Origin: JBOHWJ01 sp050736615
Lineage (GTDB): Bacteria > Desulfobacterota > Binatia > Binatales > Binataceae
NCBI GenBank assembly: GCA_050736615.1
Contig: JBOHWL010000020.1
Location: forward strand, 1-17,385
Length of the DNA: 17,385 nucleotides
Reading direction: 5' to 3'
The position numbers were made by a program, and so were the translations under genes. Below the pieces are notes generated by a model, which was not told the origin of the DNA, did no database searches, and saw only the letters and a program-made list of their open reading frames with translations. Positions 7,830-16,371 of the stretch are shown here, piece by piece. How positions within the stretch are numbered: position 1 is the stretch's first letter; every line of letters starts with the position of its first letter.

Positions 7830-8843
7830 ATGGGGGCCGCTCCCAACATTTCAGCCAACGAACGCGTCGCCGACTTCCGCAAAACTTTCACGCGCGCCGA
7901 AACCGAAGTCGGCCGCGTTATCGTCGGTCATCAGGCGGTCGTGCGCAAAGTGCTGACCGCGCTATTTTGCGGCGGGCATGTGTTGATAGAAGGCGTGCCC
8001 GGCCTCGGCAAGACCTTGATGGTCAAAACGGCGGCTGAGGCGCTCGGATTAAGCTTCAAGCGCATTCAGTTCACCCCTGACCTGATGCCCTCGGATATTG
8101 TTGGCACCCAAGTCCTGACCGAAGACGACGGACGCCGCGAGTTCAGATTCAAGGCGGGCCCGATTTTCGCCCACGTCGTGCTGGGCGACGAGGTCAACCG
8201 TGCCACCCCCAAGACCCAATCGGCGGTGCTCGAAGCGATGGAGGAGCGGCAGGTGACCGTATTCGGCACCACTTATCGGCTCGACCCACCCTTCTTCGTG
8301 CTGGCCACCCAAAATCCGATCGAGCTCGAGGGCACCTATCCGTTGCCCGAGGCACAGATGGACCGGTTTCTGTTCAAGGTGGTGATGGGGCCGCCCAAGC
8401 CTGAAGAATTGCGCGAAATCCTCAATCGCACCACGGGCGCGAATGATTACAAGGCGCAGTCGATTTTCCCCGCGGGCAGCGCGTCGGCCCGCATCGAGGA
8501 ATTGAAGCTGTTGGTGCGCGAGGTGATGGTGGCGGAACCGCTTGAACGCTACATCATCGGGATTGTCGGCGCGTGCACGCCCGGCGGCTCCGGCGCAATT
8601 CCCGAGGTCGCGCAATATCTGCGCTTTGGCCCCAGTCCGCGCGGCGCCCAAGCGCTAATCCTCACCGCCAAGGTCAACGCGCTGCTGGCAGGCCGGGTAA
8701 CGGTCGGCTTTGACGATATCAACGACGCGATCGTGCCAGCCTTGCGTCATCGGCTGCTGCGCAATTTTCAGGCGGAAGCGGAAAACGTCAGTGCCGAAGC
8801 GATTATCGAGCAGGCCCTCAAACGTCTGAAACGTTCCAAGTAA
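7830..8843 (+). CDS. MoxR-type AAA+ ATPase
   Basis: This is a 337-residue MoxR-family AAA+ ATPase, a chaperone class that helps fold or insert metal ions into partner proteins carrying VWA domains. Walker A is GVPGLGKT (55-62) and Walker B is VVLGDEVNRA (about 116-125). FTPDLMPSDIVG (81-92) and the sensor segment LATQNPIELEGTYPLPEAQ are typical, as is the arginine in PEAQMDRF. The C-terminal lid region contains FGPSPRGAQAL. A strong ribosome binding site (AAGGAAGGAG) precedes the ATG at good spacing, the best one in the operon. The stop TAA is directly followed by the ATG of the DUF58 gene, with no spacer. Confidence 0.96.
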   Translation: MGAAPNISANERVADFRKTFTRAETEVGRVIVGHQAVVRKVLTALFCGGHVLIEGVPGLGKTLMVKTAAEALGLSFKRIQFTPDLMPSDIVGTQVLTEDDGRREFRFKAGPIFAHVVLGDEVNRATPKTQSAVLEAMEERQVTVFGTTYRLDPPFFVLATQNPIELEGTYPLPEAQMDRFLFKVVMGPPKPEELREILNRTTGANDYKAQSIFPAGSASARIEELKLLVREVMVAEPLERYIIGIVGACTPGGSGAIPEVAQYLRFGPSPRGAQALILTAKVNALLAGRVTVGFDDINDAIVPALRHRLLRNFQAEAENVSAEAIIEQALKRLKRSK

Positions 8844-9743
8844 ATGCTGGGATTGCCGGAAGAATTCACGCCCGAGTTTCTCGCCCGCCTCGAGCATTTG
8901 CGCATCAAGACGCGGCGCGAATACGCCGGCTTGGGCAAGGGCGCGCATTTATCGCCGCGGCGCGGCTCATCTTTGGAGTTCAGTGATTTCCGGCATTATT
9001 CGATTGGCGACGATTTCCGTTATATCGATTGGGGACTCTACGGCCGCAGCGATAAGCTTTACATCAAGCTGTTCAAGGAGGAGGAAGACCTCCTCACCTA
9101 TGTTTTTCTCGACGCCAGCGCCTCGATGGGCTATCCCGAACGGGACCACAAGTTTCATGCGGCCGTTGCCACCGCGCTCGCAATCGCCTATGTCGCGCTC
9201 GCCTCGGGCGATCGCGTGATGGTGCGGGTGCTGGGCGGCGGCGGCGCGCGCTCCGCCCCCGTTTTCGTTCACGGCCGCCATCGCATTGTCGAACTCGCAC
9301 GCCATCTGGGTGCGCTCACAACCGGCGGCCAGGTGGATTTCGCGCCGGCACTGGCGCGCGAGATGGTCTCGATCAGACGCGCCGGCAAGGTCTTTGTCAT
9401 TTCCGATTTCCTGATGCTGCCCAAAGCGGTGACGCACGGTTTGGAGTTGTTCAACGCGGCCAATATGGATGTGTCGGTGATTCAAATTCTAGGCGCGGCC
9501 GAACTCAACGGCCAAGGCCTGCAGGGCGACGTCGAAGTGACCGACGCGGAAAGCGGTGAACGTGTGCGCGTCTCGGTTGGACAGCGCGAACGTGATCAAT
9601 ACCGCAAAACGCTGCTGCGCCTGGCGCACGAAATTCGCTTTTTCTGTTTTCGCAACGGATTGCATTACGCGCTTTATAACACGAGCCAGGCTTTTCAGGA
9701 TTTTTTCCCGCGCGCGACCAGAGACCTTGGACTGGTGCATTAG
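8844..9743 (+). CDS. DUF58 domain protein (VWA-like)
   Basis: This is a 299-residue DUF58 protein, the usual partner of MoxR ATPases. The family signature DFRHYSIGDDFRYIDW is at 48-63. A VWA-like fold follows, with an intact metal-site motif DASAS (90-94). No membrane segment is seen, so it is probably a cytoplasmic adaptor. A Cys-containing block near the C-terminus (RFFCFRNGLHYALYNTS) and a terminal FF-rich tail complete it. It starts at the base after the moxR stop codon, so translation is very likely coupled. After it the operon is interrupted by a 294-bp gap. Confidence 0.95.
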   Translation: MLGLPEEFTPEFLARLEHLRIKTRREYAGLGKGAHLSPRRGSSLEFSDFRHYSIGDDFRYIDWGLYGRSDKLYIKLFKEEEDLLTYVFLDASASMGYPERDHKFHAAVATALAIAYVALASGDRVMVRVLGGGGARSAPVFVHGRHRIVELARHLGALTTGGQVDFAPALAREMVSIRRAGKVFVISDFLMLPKAVTHGLELFNAANMDVSVIQILGAAELNGQGLQGDVEVTDAESGERVRVSVGQRERDQYRKTLLRLAHEIRFFCFRNGLHYALYNTSQAFQDFFPRATRDLGLVH

Positions 9744-10037
9744 AATGCTCCGCGGATGGATTGCGGACATTCCGCGCCGCTCGGACTCCGCCGCACAGGC
9801 CCATTTATTCCGAACGGAGTGTGCCATTAGCGTAGCCCGCAGGGGGAGCGAGCAAACGAGTCCGCGAGTTGCGTTTCAGGGTCACGTTGCTCGAGTGAGG
9901 AATCCACACGGAGCGCTTGAGTTAGCTCAGGAAAAAATTCCGTCGCGGCGCCCGCTCGTTCCGCTGCGCTCCATTGGCATGCTGGCTCCGCTTACGTTCG
10001 GGCTGGTTGATTAACCACCGGACGGATTCGCCACGAT
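9744..10037. other. gene-free stretch inside the operon
   Basis: I see no credible gene here: a frame open on + to 10014 has the composition of shadow sequence and starts inside the DUF58 gene. The stretch holds a small hairpin GCGGA-CAT-TCCGC (9763-9775) and the imperfect long inverted repeat at 9845-9972. It contrasts with the zero to overlapping spacing on both sides, so it may be an inserted repeat element or a structured RNA regulating the two downstream genes. Confidence 0.5.
9845..9972. repeat. imperfect inverted repeat (MITE-like or structured element)
   Basis: The left arm GGAGCGAGCAAACGAG (9845-9860) pairs with the right arm CTCGTTCCGCTGCGCTCC (9955-9972). The pairs run 6, 3 and 6 bp, broken by one bulge and a short mismatch, with about 94 nt between the arms. 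It lies wholly in the gene-free stretch. No transposase is present and no target-site duplication could be recognised, so the assignment as a mobile repeat is open. Confidence 0.35.
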
Positions 10038-11858
10038 ATGGGATTGTTGCAGTCAATCGGATTGCTGGCACCCGGCGCGCTTTACTTGTTCGCGCTGGTG
10101 CCGTTGCTGATTATCGCGTACCTCGCGCGCGAACGGCCGCGCCGTGTCATCGTGTCGAGCGTGCTCGCGTTTCGCGCGCTGCACGTGATGCGCGGTCAAA
10201 GATTCGGCGGCCGGCCCCGTTTTAATTGGACCTTCTTCCTCGAATTGCTGATTCTCTGCCTGGCGGTGCTCGCGATGGCGCGGCCCTTCGTCGTGCATCG
10301 TGGCAATCCGATCGCGGTGGTGCTCGACAATTCGGCCGCGATGCAAGCGGAGACGACTGTGGGCAAGACGCGCTTTACTGAGGCTTTGGACAAGCTCGAT
10401 AAGGCACTGTCGAGCGCCTCAACCGGACCGGTAACGGTCTTTCTGACCGCGCCGCAAATCCATCAGTTGGGCGGCGTTTATTCCAACGCGGACGCGGCGG
10501 AAAAGGCGTTAAGCCAACTATTGCCAGTCGATGCGCCAGATAACCCAGCCGCCTTGACGACCCTGCTGACTCAACTGGCTTCCGATAGCCATCTGGGAGC
10601 CATTCTCTTCGCCAGCTATCGGCCGGTCGGAGCGCCGGTTCCCGCACGAATGCGGGCGATTATGGTGGGGCAACCGATTGCCAATTATGCGATCAGCAAT
10701 TTCACCGTCAAGCGGCGCAGTTTCGGCTCGGCGGCACTTGACGCCCATGTGACGGTCGCCAACTTCAGCCCCAGCGCGCAGACTTTGACCGTTACGCTGG
10801 GCGCCGGCGGTAAAATTGCCGGACACGCGTCTACCCGGCTCGCGGCTGGCGCGGTGGGCGCGCTTGAATTTCCCAATCTCGCTCCGGCCGATGTTTATAG
10901 CGCCAAGTTGCAGCCAGCCGACGGCTTCATGCTGGACAATCGTGCGTGGACAACCGCCTCCGCCGTGCGCGAATTTTCGATCCTCTTCGTCAGCCCGACA
11001 CCCGAGGACGGCCGCGGCCTTGGCGACATTCCGGGTATCACGGTCACCATCACCACGCCCAACACTTACTCGCCCAGCACATTGACCCATGCCGATCTGG
11101 CGATTTTCGAGTTCGCCGTGCCCAAGCAACTGCCATCGGTCAATAGTCTTCTGGCGATGCCGCCGCCGGGCGATCCCGTATTCGATTTCAGCGTGCGGCC
11201 GTCGACTGGATTGGCAATCGCGGACTGGCCCGCCACCGAGCCGCTGACGGACAACGTCAACTTCCGCCTGCTCAACCTGCGATCGGGTGAGTATTTCGGG
11301 GAGCATCCCTGGATGCGGTCGATCGTCAACGGCGACGGCGGCGGCCTGATGCTCAGCGGCACGCGCCAGGGACATCGCTTCGTCGCGGTCGGCTTCAATC
11401 CCTTTCCGTATTTGGGTAAACGTAACCTGCCGATGTCGATCCTGACGCTCAACCTGTTGAGCTACCTGGCGGGATTTGGCACGCATGCGGCGGGCTACCG
11501 CACCGGTGAACCGTGGCTGATTCCGGCCGGGGTTGACGCGGTGATTACGCCGTCGGGGGGCGAACATAAAGTCGCGGCGGGAACCTTATTCCACGCCACC
11601 GCGGCTCAAGGCGTTTACCAGCTCATCGGCAATGGTCGCAAATCGCAGCGCGCGGTCAACCTAGCGGATCTGACCACGTCGGACCTCGAGAGCGTGACGC
11701 CACTCAGGATTGAGACGGGCGCCGCGCCATCCTCGAGCGCCTTGAACGTGCGCATGCCGCTCGAACCGTATGTGATCGCGCTGATTCTGCTATTGCTGCT
11801 GCTTGAGGCGATATTGGTTTACCGGCGCCGCAGGTTGACGGCGGAGCTGGAATCATGA
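10038..11858 (+). CDS. BatA-like membrane protein with degenerate VWA domain
   Basis: This is a 606-residue protein. Residues 1-85 form the BatA N-terminal domain (aerotolerance-regulator family): two hydrophobic segments at about 10-29 and 64-83 with the RERPRRVIVSSVLAFRAL motif between. A VWA-like fold follows, but its metal motif is altered: VVLDNSAAM has DNSAA at 97-101 where DxSxS is expected. A middle Ig-like/GATase-like part and a C-terminal membrane helix (about 576-594) with the basic cap YRRRR complete it. The layout is typical of membrane proteins downstream of MoxR and DUF58 genes. The stop region overlaps the next start by 4 nt (ATGA), so both proteins are probably made together. 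The start at 10038 has only weak upstream purines. Confidence 0.9.
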   Translation: MGLLQSIGLLAPGALYLFALVPLLIIAYLARERPRRVIVSSVLAFRALHVMRGQRFGGRPRFNWTFFLELLILCLAVLAMARPFVVHRGNPIAVVLDNSAAMQAETTVGKTRFTEALDKLDKALSSASTGPVTVFLTAPQIHQLGGVYSNADAAEKALSQLLPVDAPDNPAALTTLLTQLASDSHLGAILFASYRPVGAPVPARMRAIMVGQPIANYAISNFTVKRRSFGSAALDAHVTVANFSPSAQTLTVTLGAGGKIAGHASTRLAAGAVGALEFPNLAPADVYSAKLQPADGFMLDNRAWTTASAVREFSILFVSPTPEDGRGLGDIPGITVTITTPNTYSPSTLTHADLAIFEFAVPKQLPSVNSLLAMPPPGDPVFDFSVRPSTGLAIADWPATEPLTDNVNFRLLNLRSGEYFGEHPWMRSIVNGDGGGLMLSGTRQGHRFVAVGFNPFPYLGKRNLPMSILTLNLLSYLAGFGTHAAGYRTGEPWLIPAGVDAVITPSGGEHKVAAGTLFHATAAQGVYQLIGNGRKSQRAVNLADLTTSDLESVTPLRIETGAAPSSSALNVRMPLEPYVIALILLLLLLEAILVYRRRRLTAELES

Positions 11859-14437
11859 GCGAGTTTATCGCCACGCTCCGCGGCGTCACTTTCATCCATC
11901 CGTGGGCGCTTTATCTGCTCGGCGCGGTTGCGCTGGTGCTGATTTATTCGCTATGGGGAGCCGGAAGCTTGCGCCGGATTGCCGCCCCTATCCTGCGGGC
12001 GATCGTGCTGGCGTTGTTCGTCGTCGCGCTGGCGCAACCAGAAGTCGTGACGAAATCGCAGGGCACCGCCCGTCCGGCCGTGATCGACGCCTCGGCCAGT
12101 ATCACGCGAGCGATGCGCACGTTTACCGTGCAACTGCTGCAGGACAAGCTTAAGCTGCGGCCGCAAGATCCCGCCCTCATGTTTGGGGACAGGCCGGTGG
12201 CCTCAACCATCGCGAAAGCCGGTGCGCAACTGGATGGTCCGCACGGATGTGGCGCCTGCGCGCCCGGCGGCACCAATCTGCAAGCGGCGCTCGAAAAGCT
12301 GGCCGCCGACCCGGCCGCGCGCAACGGTCCGATCGTGCTGGTGACCGACGGATGGCAAAATCGCGGCGACGCCGCCGCGGCCCTCGCCGCGTTGCGCGCG
12401 GCGGGAATCCGACTCGAAATTTTTACGCCTCCGGGCGCGCGGTCGGTCCCCAACGTCGCGATGACCGGCTTGAATATGCCACCCGCGCTGGAAAAGGCGG
12501 CGCCCTTCGCTCTCGGCGTTTCACTGAACAATCTCAATTTCCAGCCGGTGGCAGGGGCTATTTCGATCTATCGCAATAATACGTTGCTCGATCGGCGCGC
12601 CGTGACAATTGCGCCGGGTGATGCGCGTTACGACTTCCCGGTACGCACTGAAAGCGCCGGGCTGGTTTCCTACCGCGCCGTGTTCAAGCCCGACAACGCC
12701 GTCTTCGATCGCTATTCCGGCGACGATTCGCTGCAGGGATGGGTGGGCGTGGGCGCGCAACGGAAAGTGCTCATCCTGACCGACAACTCGCGCGACGCCT
12801 CCTATCTCGACGCCGTGATCCGCCGCACCGGCTTTCAACCGGCCACGGTCGTGCTTGCAAAGGGTGAGTACGACGGTTCAATCAAAGGCTATGACGCCAT
12901 CATCCTGAACAATGTGCCACGCGCGCGGCTCTCACCCGCCGTACAGAATGCGCTCGTCCATTATGTGGACCAAGGGGGCGCGCTGGCGATGGTGGGTGGC
13001 GACCGCAGCTTCGGTCTCGGCGGTTACGAAAACAGCCCGATTGCGCGGATTATGCCGGTCGTGATGGAGCCGCCGCGTCATCGGGAACGCACGCGCGCCC
13101 TGGTGTTGATCATCGACAAGTCGGGTTCGATGGGCCGTGATAACAAACTGGTTTACGCCAAGGCCGCGGCCAGGACTGTGACCGATACGCTCAAGGGCAA
13201 CGACCTGCTGAGCGTGATCGGCTTCGATTCGCAACCATTCGTGATCATTCCGCTTGAACCGGTGGAAAAAAGCCGTCCTTATTTCGACGAGCTGGTCAAT
13301 CGCCTGGTCGCGCGCGGCACCACCTATCTTTTGCCGGCGCTCGAGCAGGCCGACCGTACGTTGGCGCAAAGCGGCGCCGCGCTCAAGCACGTTGTGATCC
13401 TCACCGACGGCGAGACCGGCGGCACCGCCTCGATGTACTATGATCTGGTTTCCTCGATGCATCGCCAGGGCGGCGTGACGATTTCGGCTATCGCAATCGG
13501 GGATAAGGCGAACACGCCGTTATTACAGGCGATTGCGCGCTACGGCGGCGGCGCCTATTACCAGACCGACAGCCCCGAAAACCTGCCCAAGCTTTTTCTG
13601 CGGGACGTTAACCAGCACGGCGGCGAAACCACGATGGCCCAAAGTACCTTCGTGCCGCATACGCTCGCCCCCAACCCAATACTCGGCAATCTCGGTGGGC
13701 GGCAGTTGCCCGCGATCAAAGGCTTCGTTGGCACCACGCTCAAAACTGGCGCCACGCTCAGCGCCTATGTCGATCGAGGTGGAGAGCGCCAGCCGCTCAT
13801 CGCCGGATGGAAGTATGGCGCGGGCAAAACGCTCGCCGTCACCACCGACGCGAGTGGACGATGGTCGGGGTTATGGATTGAAGACGGTATCTTTGGCCCC
13901 TTGTGGGATCGCATGTTCGGATGGATGGCGCCGCGCACCGGCACCACCGAACAGAATTTCACCGTGGCGCTCGGCTATCGCGCCGGCCGCATCGTCATGA
14001 AGCTGACCGATTACAGCGACAACCCCCAGGCCGCCGCTCAGCCAATCGACGCGGCGATTACCGCTCCTGGCGGTTTCCATTACCAGACCATTTTGTCGCC
14101 GGACGCTCCAGGCGAGTTGGCCGGCGATTTCGAAGCTTCGCGTCCCGGCACATACTACATCGGGTTGCACGCGCCCCACGACAGCGACATCACCTTTCCG
14201 CCGTTGGCTTATACGGTGAGCGCGGCGATCGACGCGGAATTGCCACAGCCGTCGCCCAATTACGGATTGCTCGAGCAACTCGCGGCGGCTACTGGTGGGC
14301 GTCTCAACCCCTCGCCGTCGGAGATCACGACTTCGCGCCCCGTCTTCGAACGGCGCGCGTCGTTAAGTCTCTATCTCATCATCGCGGCAATGATACTGCT
14401 GATTGCCGAAGCGCTGGTCCGACGCCTGACGTTCTAA
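11855..14437 (+). CDS. two-VWA membrane protein with GATase-like insert
   Basis: This is an 860-residue membrane protein. N-terminal hydrophobic segments lie at about 18-34 and 45-61. The first VWA module has an intact MIDAS: DASAS (78-82), T140 and D165 (LVTDGW). Between them is HGCGACAPGG, with C132 and C135. A beta-rich region follows (about 200-295). Next comes a class-I glutamine amidotransferase-like domain (about 303-405, GGDRSFGLGGYENSP). The second VWA module (about 415-590) has a complete MIDAS: DKSGS (421-425), T489 or T490, and D518 (LTDGE). The tail ends in a C-terminal helix (about 835-853). The architecture is that of the large VWA/GATase proteins of MoxR clusters. The role is inferred: a metal-binding scaffold presenting envelope proteins to the ATPase. 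Confidence 0.93.
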   Translation: MSEFIATLRGVTFIHPWALYLLGAVALVLIYSLWGAGSLRRIAAPILRAIVLALFVVALAQPEVVTKSQGTARPAVIDASASITRAMRTFTVQLLQDKLKLRPQDPALMFGDRPVASTIAKAGAQLDGPHGCGACAPGGTNLQAALEKLAADPAARNGPIVLVTDGWQNRGDAAAALAALRAAGIRLEIFTPPGARSVPNVAMTGLNMPPALEKAAPFALGVSLNNLNFQPVAGAISIYRNNTLLDRRAVTIAPGDARYDFPVRTESAGLVSYRAVFKPDNAVFDRYSGDDSLQGWVGVGAQRKVLILTDNSRDASYLDAVIRRTGFQPATVVLAKGEYDGSIKGYDAIILNNVPRARLSPAVQNALVHYVDQGGALAMVGGDRSFGLGGYENSPIARIMPVVMEPPRHRERTRALVLIIDKSGSMGRDNKLVYAKAAARTVTDTLKGNDLLSVIGFDSQPFVIIPLEPVEKSRPYFDELVNRLVARGTTYLLPALEQADRTLAQSGAALKHVVILTDGETGGTASMYYDLVSSMHRQGGVTISAIAIGDKANTPLLQAIARYGGGAYYQTDSPENLPKLFLRDVNQHGGETTMAQSTFVPHTLAPNPILGNLGGRQLPAIKGFVGTTLKTGATLSAYVDRGGERQPLIAGWKYGAGKTLAVTTDASGRWSGLWIEDGIFGPLWDRMFGWMAPRTGTTEQNFTVALGYRAGRIVMKLTDYSDNPQAAAQPIDAAITAPGGFHYQTILSPDAPGELAGDFEASRPGTYYIGLHAPHDSDITFPPLAYTVSAAIDAELPQPSPNYGLLEQLAAATGGRLNPSPSEITTSRPVFERRASLSLYLIIAAMILLIAEALVRRLTF

Positions 14438-14450
14438 TCGCGCCAGTTCG

Positions 14451-14466
14451 CGAAGCTTGGGCTTCG
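14451..14466. terminator. hairpin between convergent genes
   Basis: CGAAGC-TTGG-GCTTCG is a perfect 6-bp stem with a 4-nt loop, lying between the stop of the VWA protein (14437) and the stop of the hydantoinase gene (14470). It could serve as a bidirectional terminator. No T-run follows on the plus strand, so intrinsic termination would be weak. Confidence 0.4.
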
Positions 14467-14469
14467 TGC

Positions 14470-15897
14470 TTAACTCGCGGGCCGTCTCAGCATCACCGGG
14501 TCAATTTTCCTATTGACCAGTTTGCCGTCCCCCATTTGCCCCGCCATCTTGCCGTTCTCAACGATCACCTTGCCGCGCAAGATCGTCGCCACCGGCCAGC
14601 CGCTCACACGCCATCCTTCCCATGGACTGTAATCGCTGACGTGGAAGTCCTCGCGCGCAAGCGTCTTGTTAATGCTGGGATCGATCAGGACCAGATCCGC
14701 GTCGCTGCCCGGTGCGATCACGCCTTTGCGCGGATAAAGCCCCAGGATGCGCGCCGCGTTGGTTGAGGTCACGTCGGCGAAGCGCTCCAGCGACATGCCG
14801 CGCTTGACCACGCCCTCGGTGTAAACGATGCCGACGCGGGCCTCGGCGCCGAGATTGCCGCCGGTGACATCATCAATCTGATCTCCCCGCAGTTTCACTT
14901 CGAGCGAGGTCGGATATTCGTCGGTCGCGGTGGTGGAAACGCCGCCCCGCACCAGTCCTTCCCACAGCGCATTCTGGTCCTCGGGCAGCTTGAGCGAAGG
15001 ATAGGTGTGATAGCAGAAGCCACGCGGCTTTTTATAGTCCTCCGCGGAAAAGCAAGCGTAATGATGCAGTGTCTCGGCGTAGATTGGCAAATTATGGCCA
15101 CGCGCCTCGACCACCGCCTCGACGCCCTCGCGCGCGGAAGTATGAACAAAATAGACCGCCGCGCCAGTCGCCGCCGCCACTTGAATCGTACGCCTGAAGG
15201 CCAGTTGCTCGGAGAGTTTGCTATGCACCAGGTGAAGATTATGACCCGCGGTGCGCCCTTCCTCACGAAACCGTTCGTAATTGAACTGCACCAGGTCGTC
15301 GTCCTCGGCATGCACCACCATCATGCCGCCTGCGCGCGCCACCTTTTGCATCGCCAGTTCAATCCGGCCGAAGTCGAGGCGAAACGGCAGGCGTCGGGGA
15401 TGGGGCGGCAGGACTTCGTTGGTGAAAATCTTGAAACTCGGGAAGCCCTCCCGCACCGCGTCTTCAATCTGGTCGAAAATTTTGAGCGGCAGCGGCCCGC
15501 CGAGCGCGATATGATAGCTGTAGTCCACATAAGACTTGCCCTTCCACCGCTCCTGACGGCGCGCCAGCGCGGTCGGGATGTCGGTCGCCGGGTGCACCCA
15601 TACGAAATCCACGTGCGTAGTGGTGCCGCCAAATGCCATCCCGTAAGTGTCTTCTTCAGGACCGAGGGTGAACTCGCGTCCCGTCGGATGCATCGAAACC
15701 AGGCTGGCCAGATGGGCGTGCGGCTCGATCCCGCCCGGCACCACGATCCTGCCGCTGGCGTCGATCGTGCGGCCGGCGCGCAGGCTCGCATCATCGAGTC
15801 CGACCGAAACGATTTGCTCACCCTGGATTCCGATCGTCCATTTGCCGACCCCTTGCGGCGTTACGACGTCGCCACCACGGATGATCAAATCGAGCAT
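14470..15897 (-). CDS. D-hydantoinase / dihydropyrimidinase-family amidohydrolase
   Basis: This is a 475-residue cyclic amidohydrolase with a binuclear metal site. H60 and H62 lie in GGIEPHAHLA, the presumed carboxylated lysine K156 in FPSFKIFTNEV, H196 in VVHAED, H252 in YFVHTS, and D326 in TTATDEYPTS. The usual family form of the last motif is 'SDHxPF/H', so the residues after the metal Asp differ, which suggests an atypical ring substrate. N- and C-terminal beta-sandwich strands are present (MLDLIIRGGDVVTP, VATILRGKVIVENGK). GGAGG precedes the ATG at about 7 nt. It has no co-directional neighbour, so it is probably monocistronic. It may act on hydantoins, dihydropyrimidines or similar cyclic amides. 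Confidence 0.92.
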   Translation of the reverse strand: MLDLIIRGGDVVTPQGVGKWTIGIQGEQIVSVGLDDASLRAGRTIDASGRIVVPGGIEPHAHLASLVSMHPTGREFTLGPEEDTYGMAFGGTTTHVDFVWVHPATDIPTALARRQERWKGKSYVDYSYHIALGGPLPLKIFDQIEDAVREGFPSFKIFTNEVLPPHPRRLPFRLDFGRIELAMQKVARAGGMMVVHAEDDDLVQFNYERFREEGRTAGHNLHLVHSKLSEQLAFRRTIQVAAATGAAVYFVHTSAREGVEAVVEARGHNLPIYAETLHHYACFSAEDYKKPRGFCYHTYPSLKLPEDQNALWEGLVRGGVSTTATDEYPTSLEVKLRGDQIDDVTGGNLGAEARVGIVYTEGVVKRGMSLERFADVTSTNAARILGLYPRKGVIAPGSDADLVLIDPSINKTLAREDFHVSDYSPWEGWRVSGWPVATILRGKVIVENGKMAGQMGDGKLVNRKIDPVMLRRPAS

Positions 15898-15989
15898 GAC
15901 GGTCCTCCCACGGCACGCGACCTATCCGCTGCTGTTCGACGCCGAACACCTTAAGGCGCGGACATGCGCGCATCGCATAATTGTGTTCG

Positions 15990-16019
15990 ACCGTACTCGC
16001 GGGAAAAAGAAAGTGTCAA
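15990..16019 (-). promoter_or_regulatory. sigma70-like promoter for the hydantoinase gene
   Basis: On the minus strand a perfect TTGACA (16019-16014) is followed after 18 bp by TACGGT (15995-15990), an approximate -10. The spacer contains a pyrimidine tract. Transcription would start near 15983 and leave a leader of about 85 nt before the ATG at 15897. The -35 box is strong and the -10 box imperfect. Confidence 0.45.
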
Positions 16020-16153
16020 GCGAGCGCCCGCCGTTCGATGGCGCGGCCGGGTTTCACTCAGATCACGCTGTTATCGTCGAAGGTTCACCACGGAGTCGCC
16101 CGCGGTCTTCCAAATAAGCGCCATGCCTGCAAGAATTGGCTGCCTCACCATCG

Positions 16154-16227
16154 GAGCCGTTAGCTCAGGCAGGTAGAGCATCTGACTTTTAATCAGAGGG
16201 TCCCGGGTTCGAGTCCCGGACGGCTCA
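16154..16227 (+). tRNA. tRNA-Lys(UUU)
   Basis: This is a complete 74-nt cloverleaf. The acceptor stem GAGCCGT pairs with ACGGCTC (16220-16226). The D arm is GCTC...GAGC. The anticodon stem TCTGA/TCAGA encloses the loop CTTTTAA with anticodon TTT. The T arm is CCGGG-TTCGAGT-CCCGG. The discriminator is A16227 and the next bases are CCC, so the terminal CCA is not encoded. It sits at the boundary between the ordinary chromosomal genes and phage-like sequence, which is where tyrosine integrases commonly insert elements. Confidence 0.97.
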
Positions 16228-16269
16228 CCCAAAAATCCCTGAAAAACCTAGCATTCTGCTGAAGCCTTA

Positions 16270-16317
16270 GCGGACATTGTGCCACTCAAAGCCCGGATTG
16301 TCCGCAATCTGTCCGCA
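16270..16317. repeat. TGTCCGC heptamer repeats
   Basis: One inverted copy (GCGGACA, 16270-16276) and two direct copies extended to TGTCCGCA (16299-16306 and 16310-16317, period 11) lie 43-90 nt after the tRNA. An 11-bp period places the direct copies on one face of the helix. Short repeats of this type beside a tRNA gene can be integrase or excisionase arm sites; the role here is inferred. Confidence 0.4.
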
Positions 16318-16371
16318 TCTGTCAAGCATATAACTCTCCCCCTGGCGTAAATCCGAATTTCTCGCTGTAGC

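Noticed and set aside
9556..10014. 152-residue plus-strand frame reaching into the operon gap
   Set aside because: It begins inside the DUF58 gene in another frame and has no domain or ribosome binding site; the gap portion looks non-coding.
10518..11567. 349-residue minus-strand reading frame
   Set aside because: It is antisense to the BatA-like gene, whose membrane segments and family motifs are clear; the frame is Arg/Gly/His-rich shadow sequence.
15007..15954. 315-residue plus-strand reading frame
   Set aside because: It is antisense to the hydantoinase gene, which has all metal-site motifs; the product has no recognisable domain.
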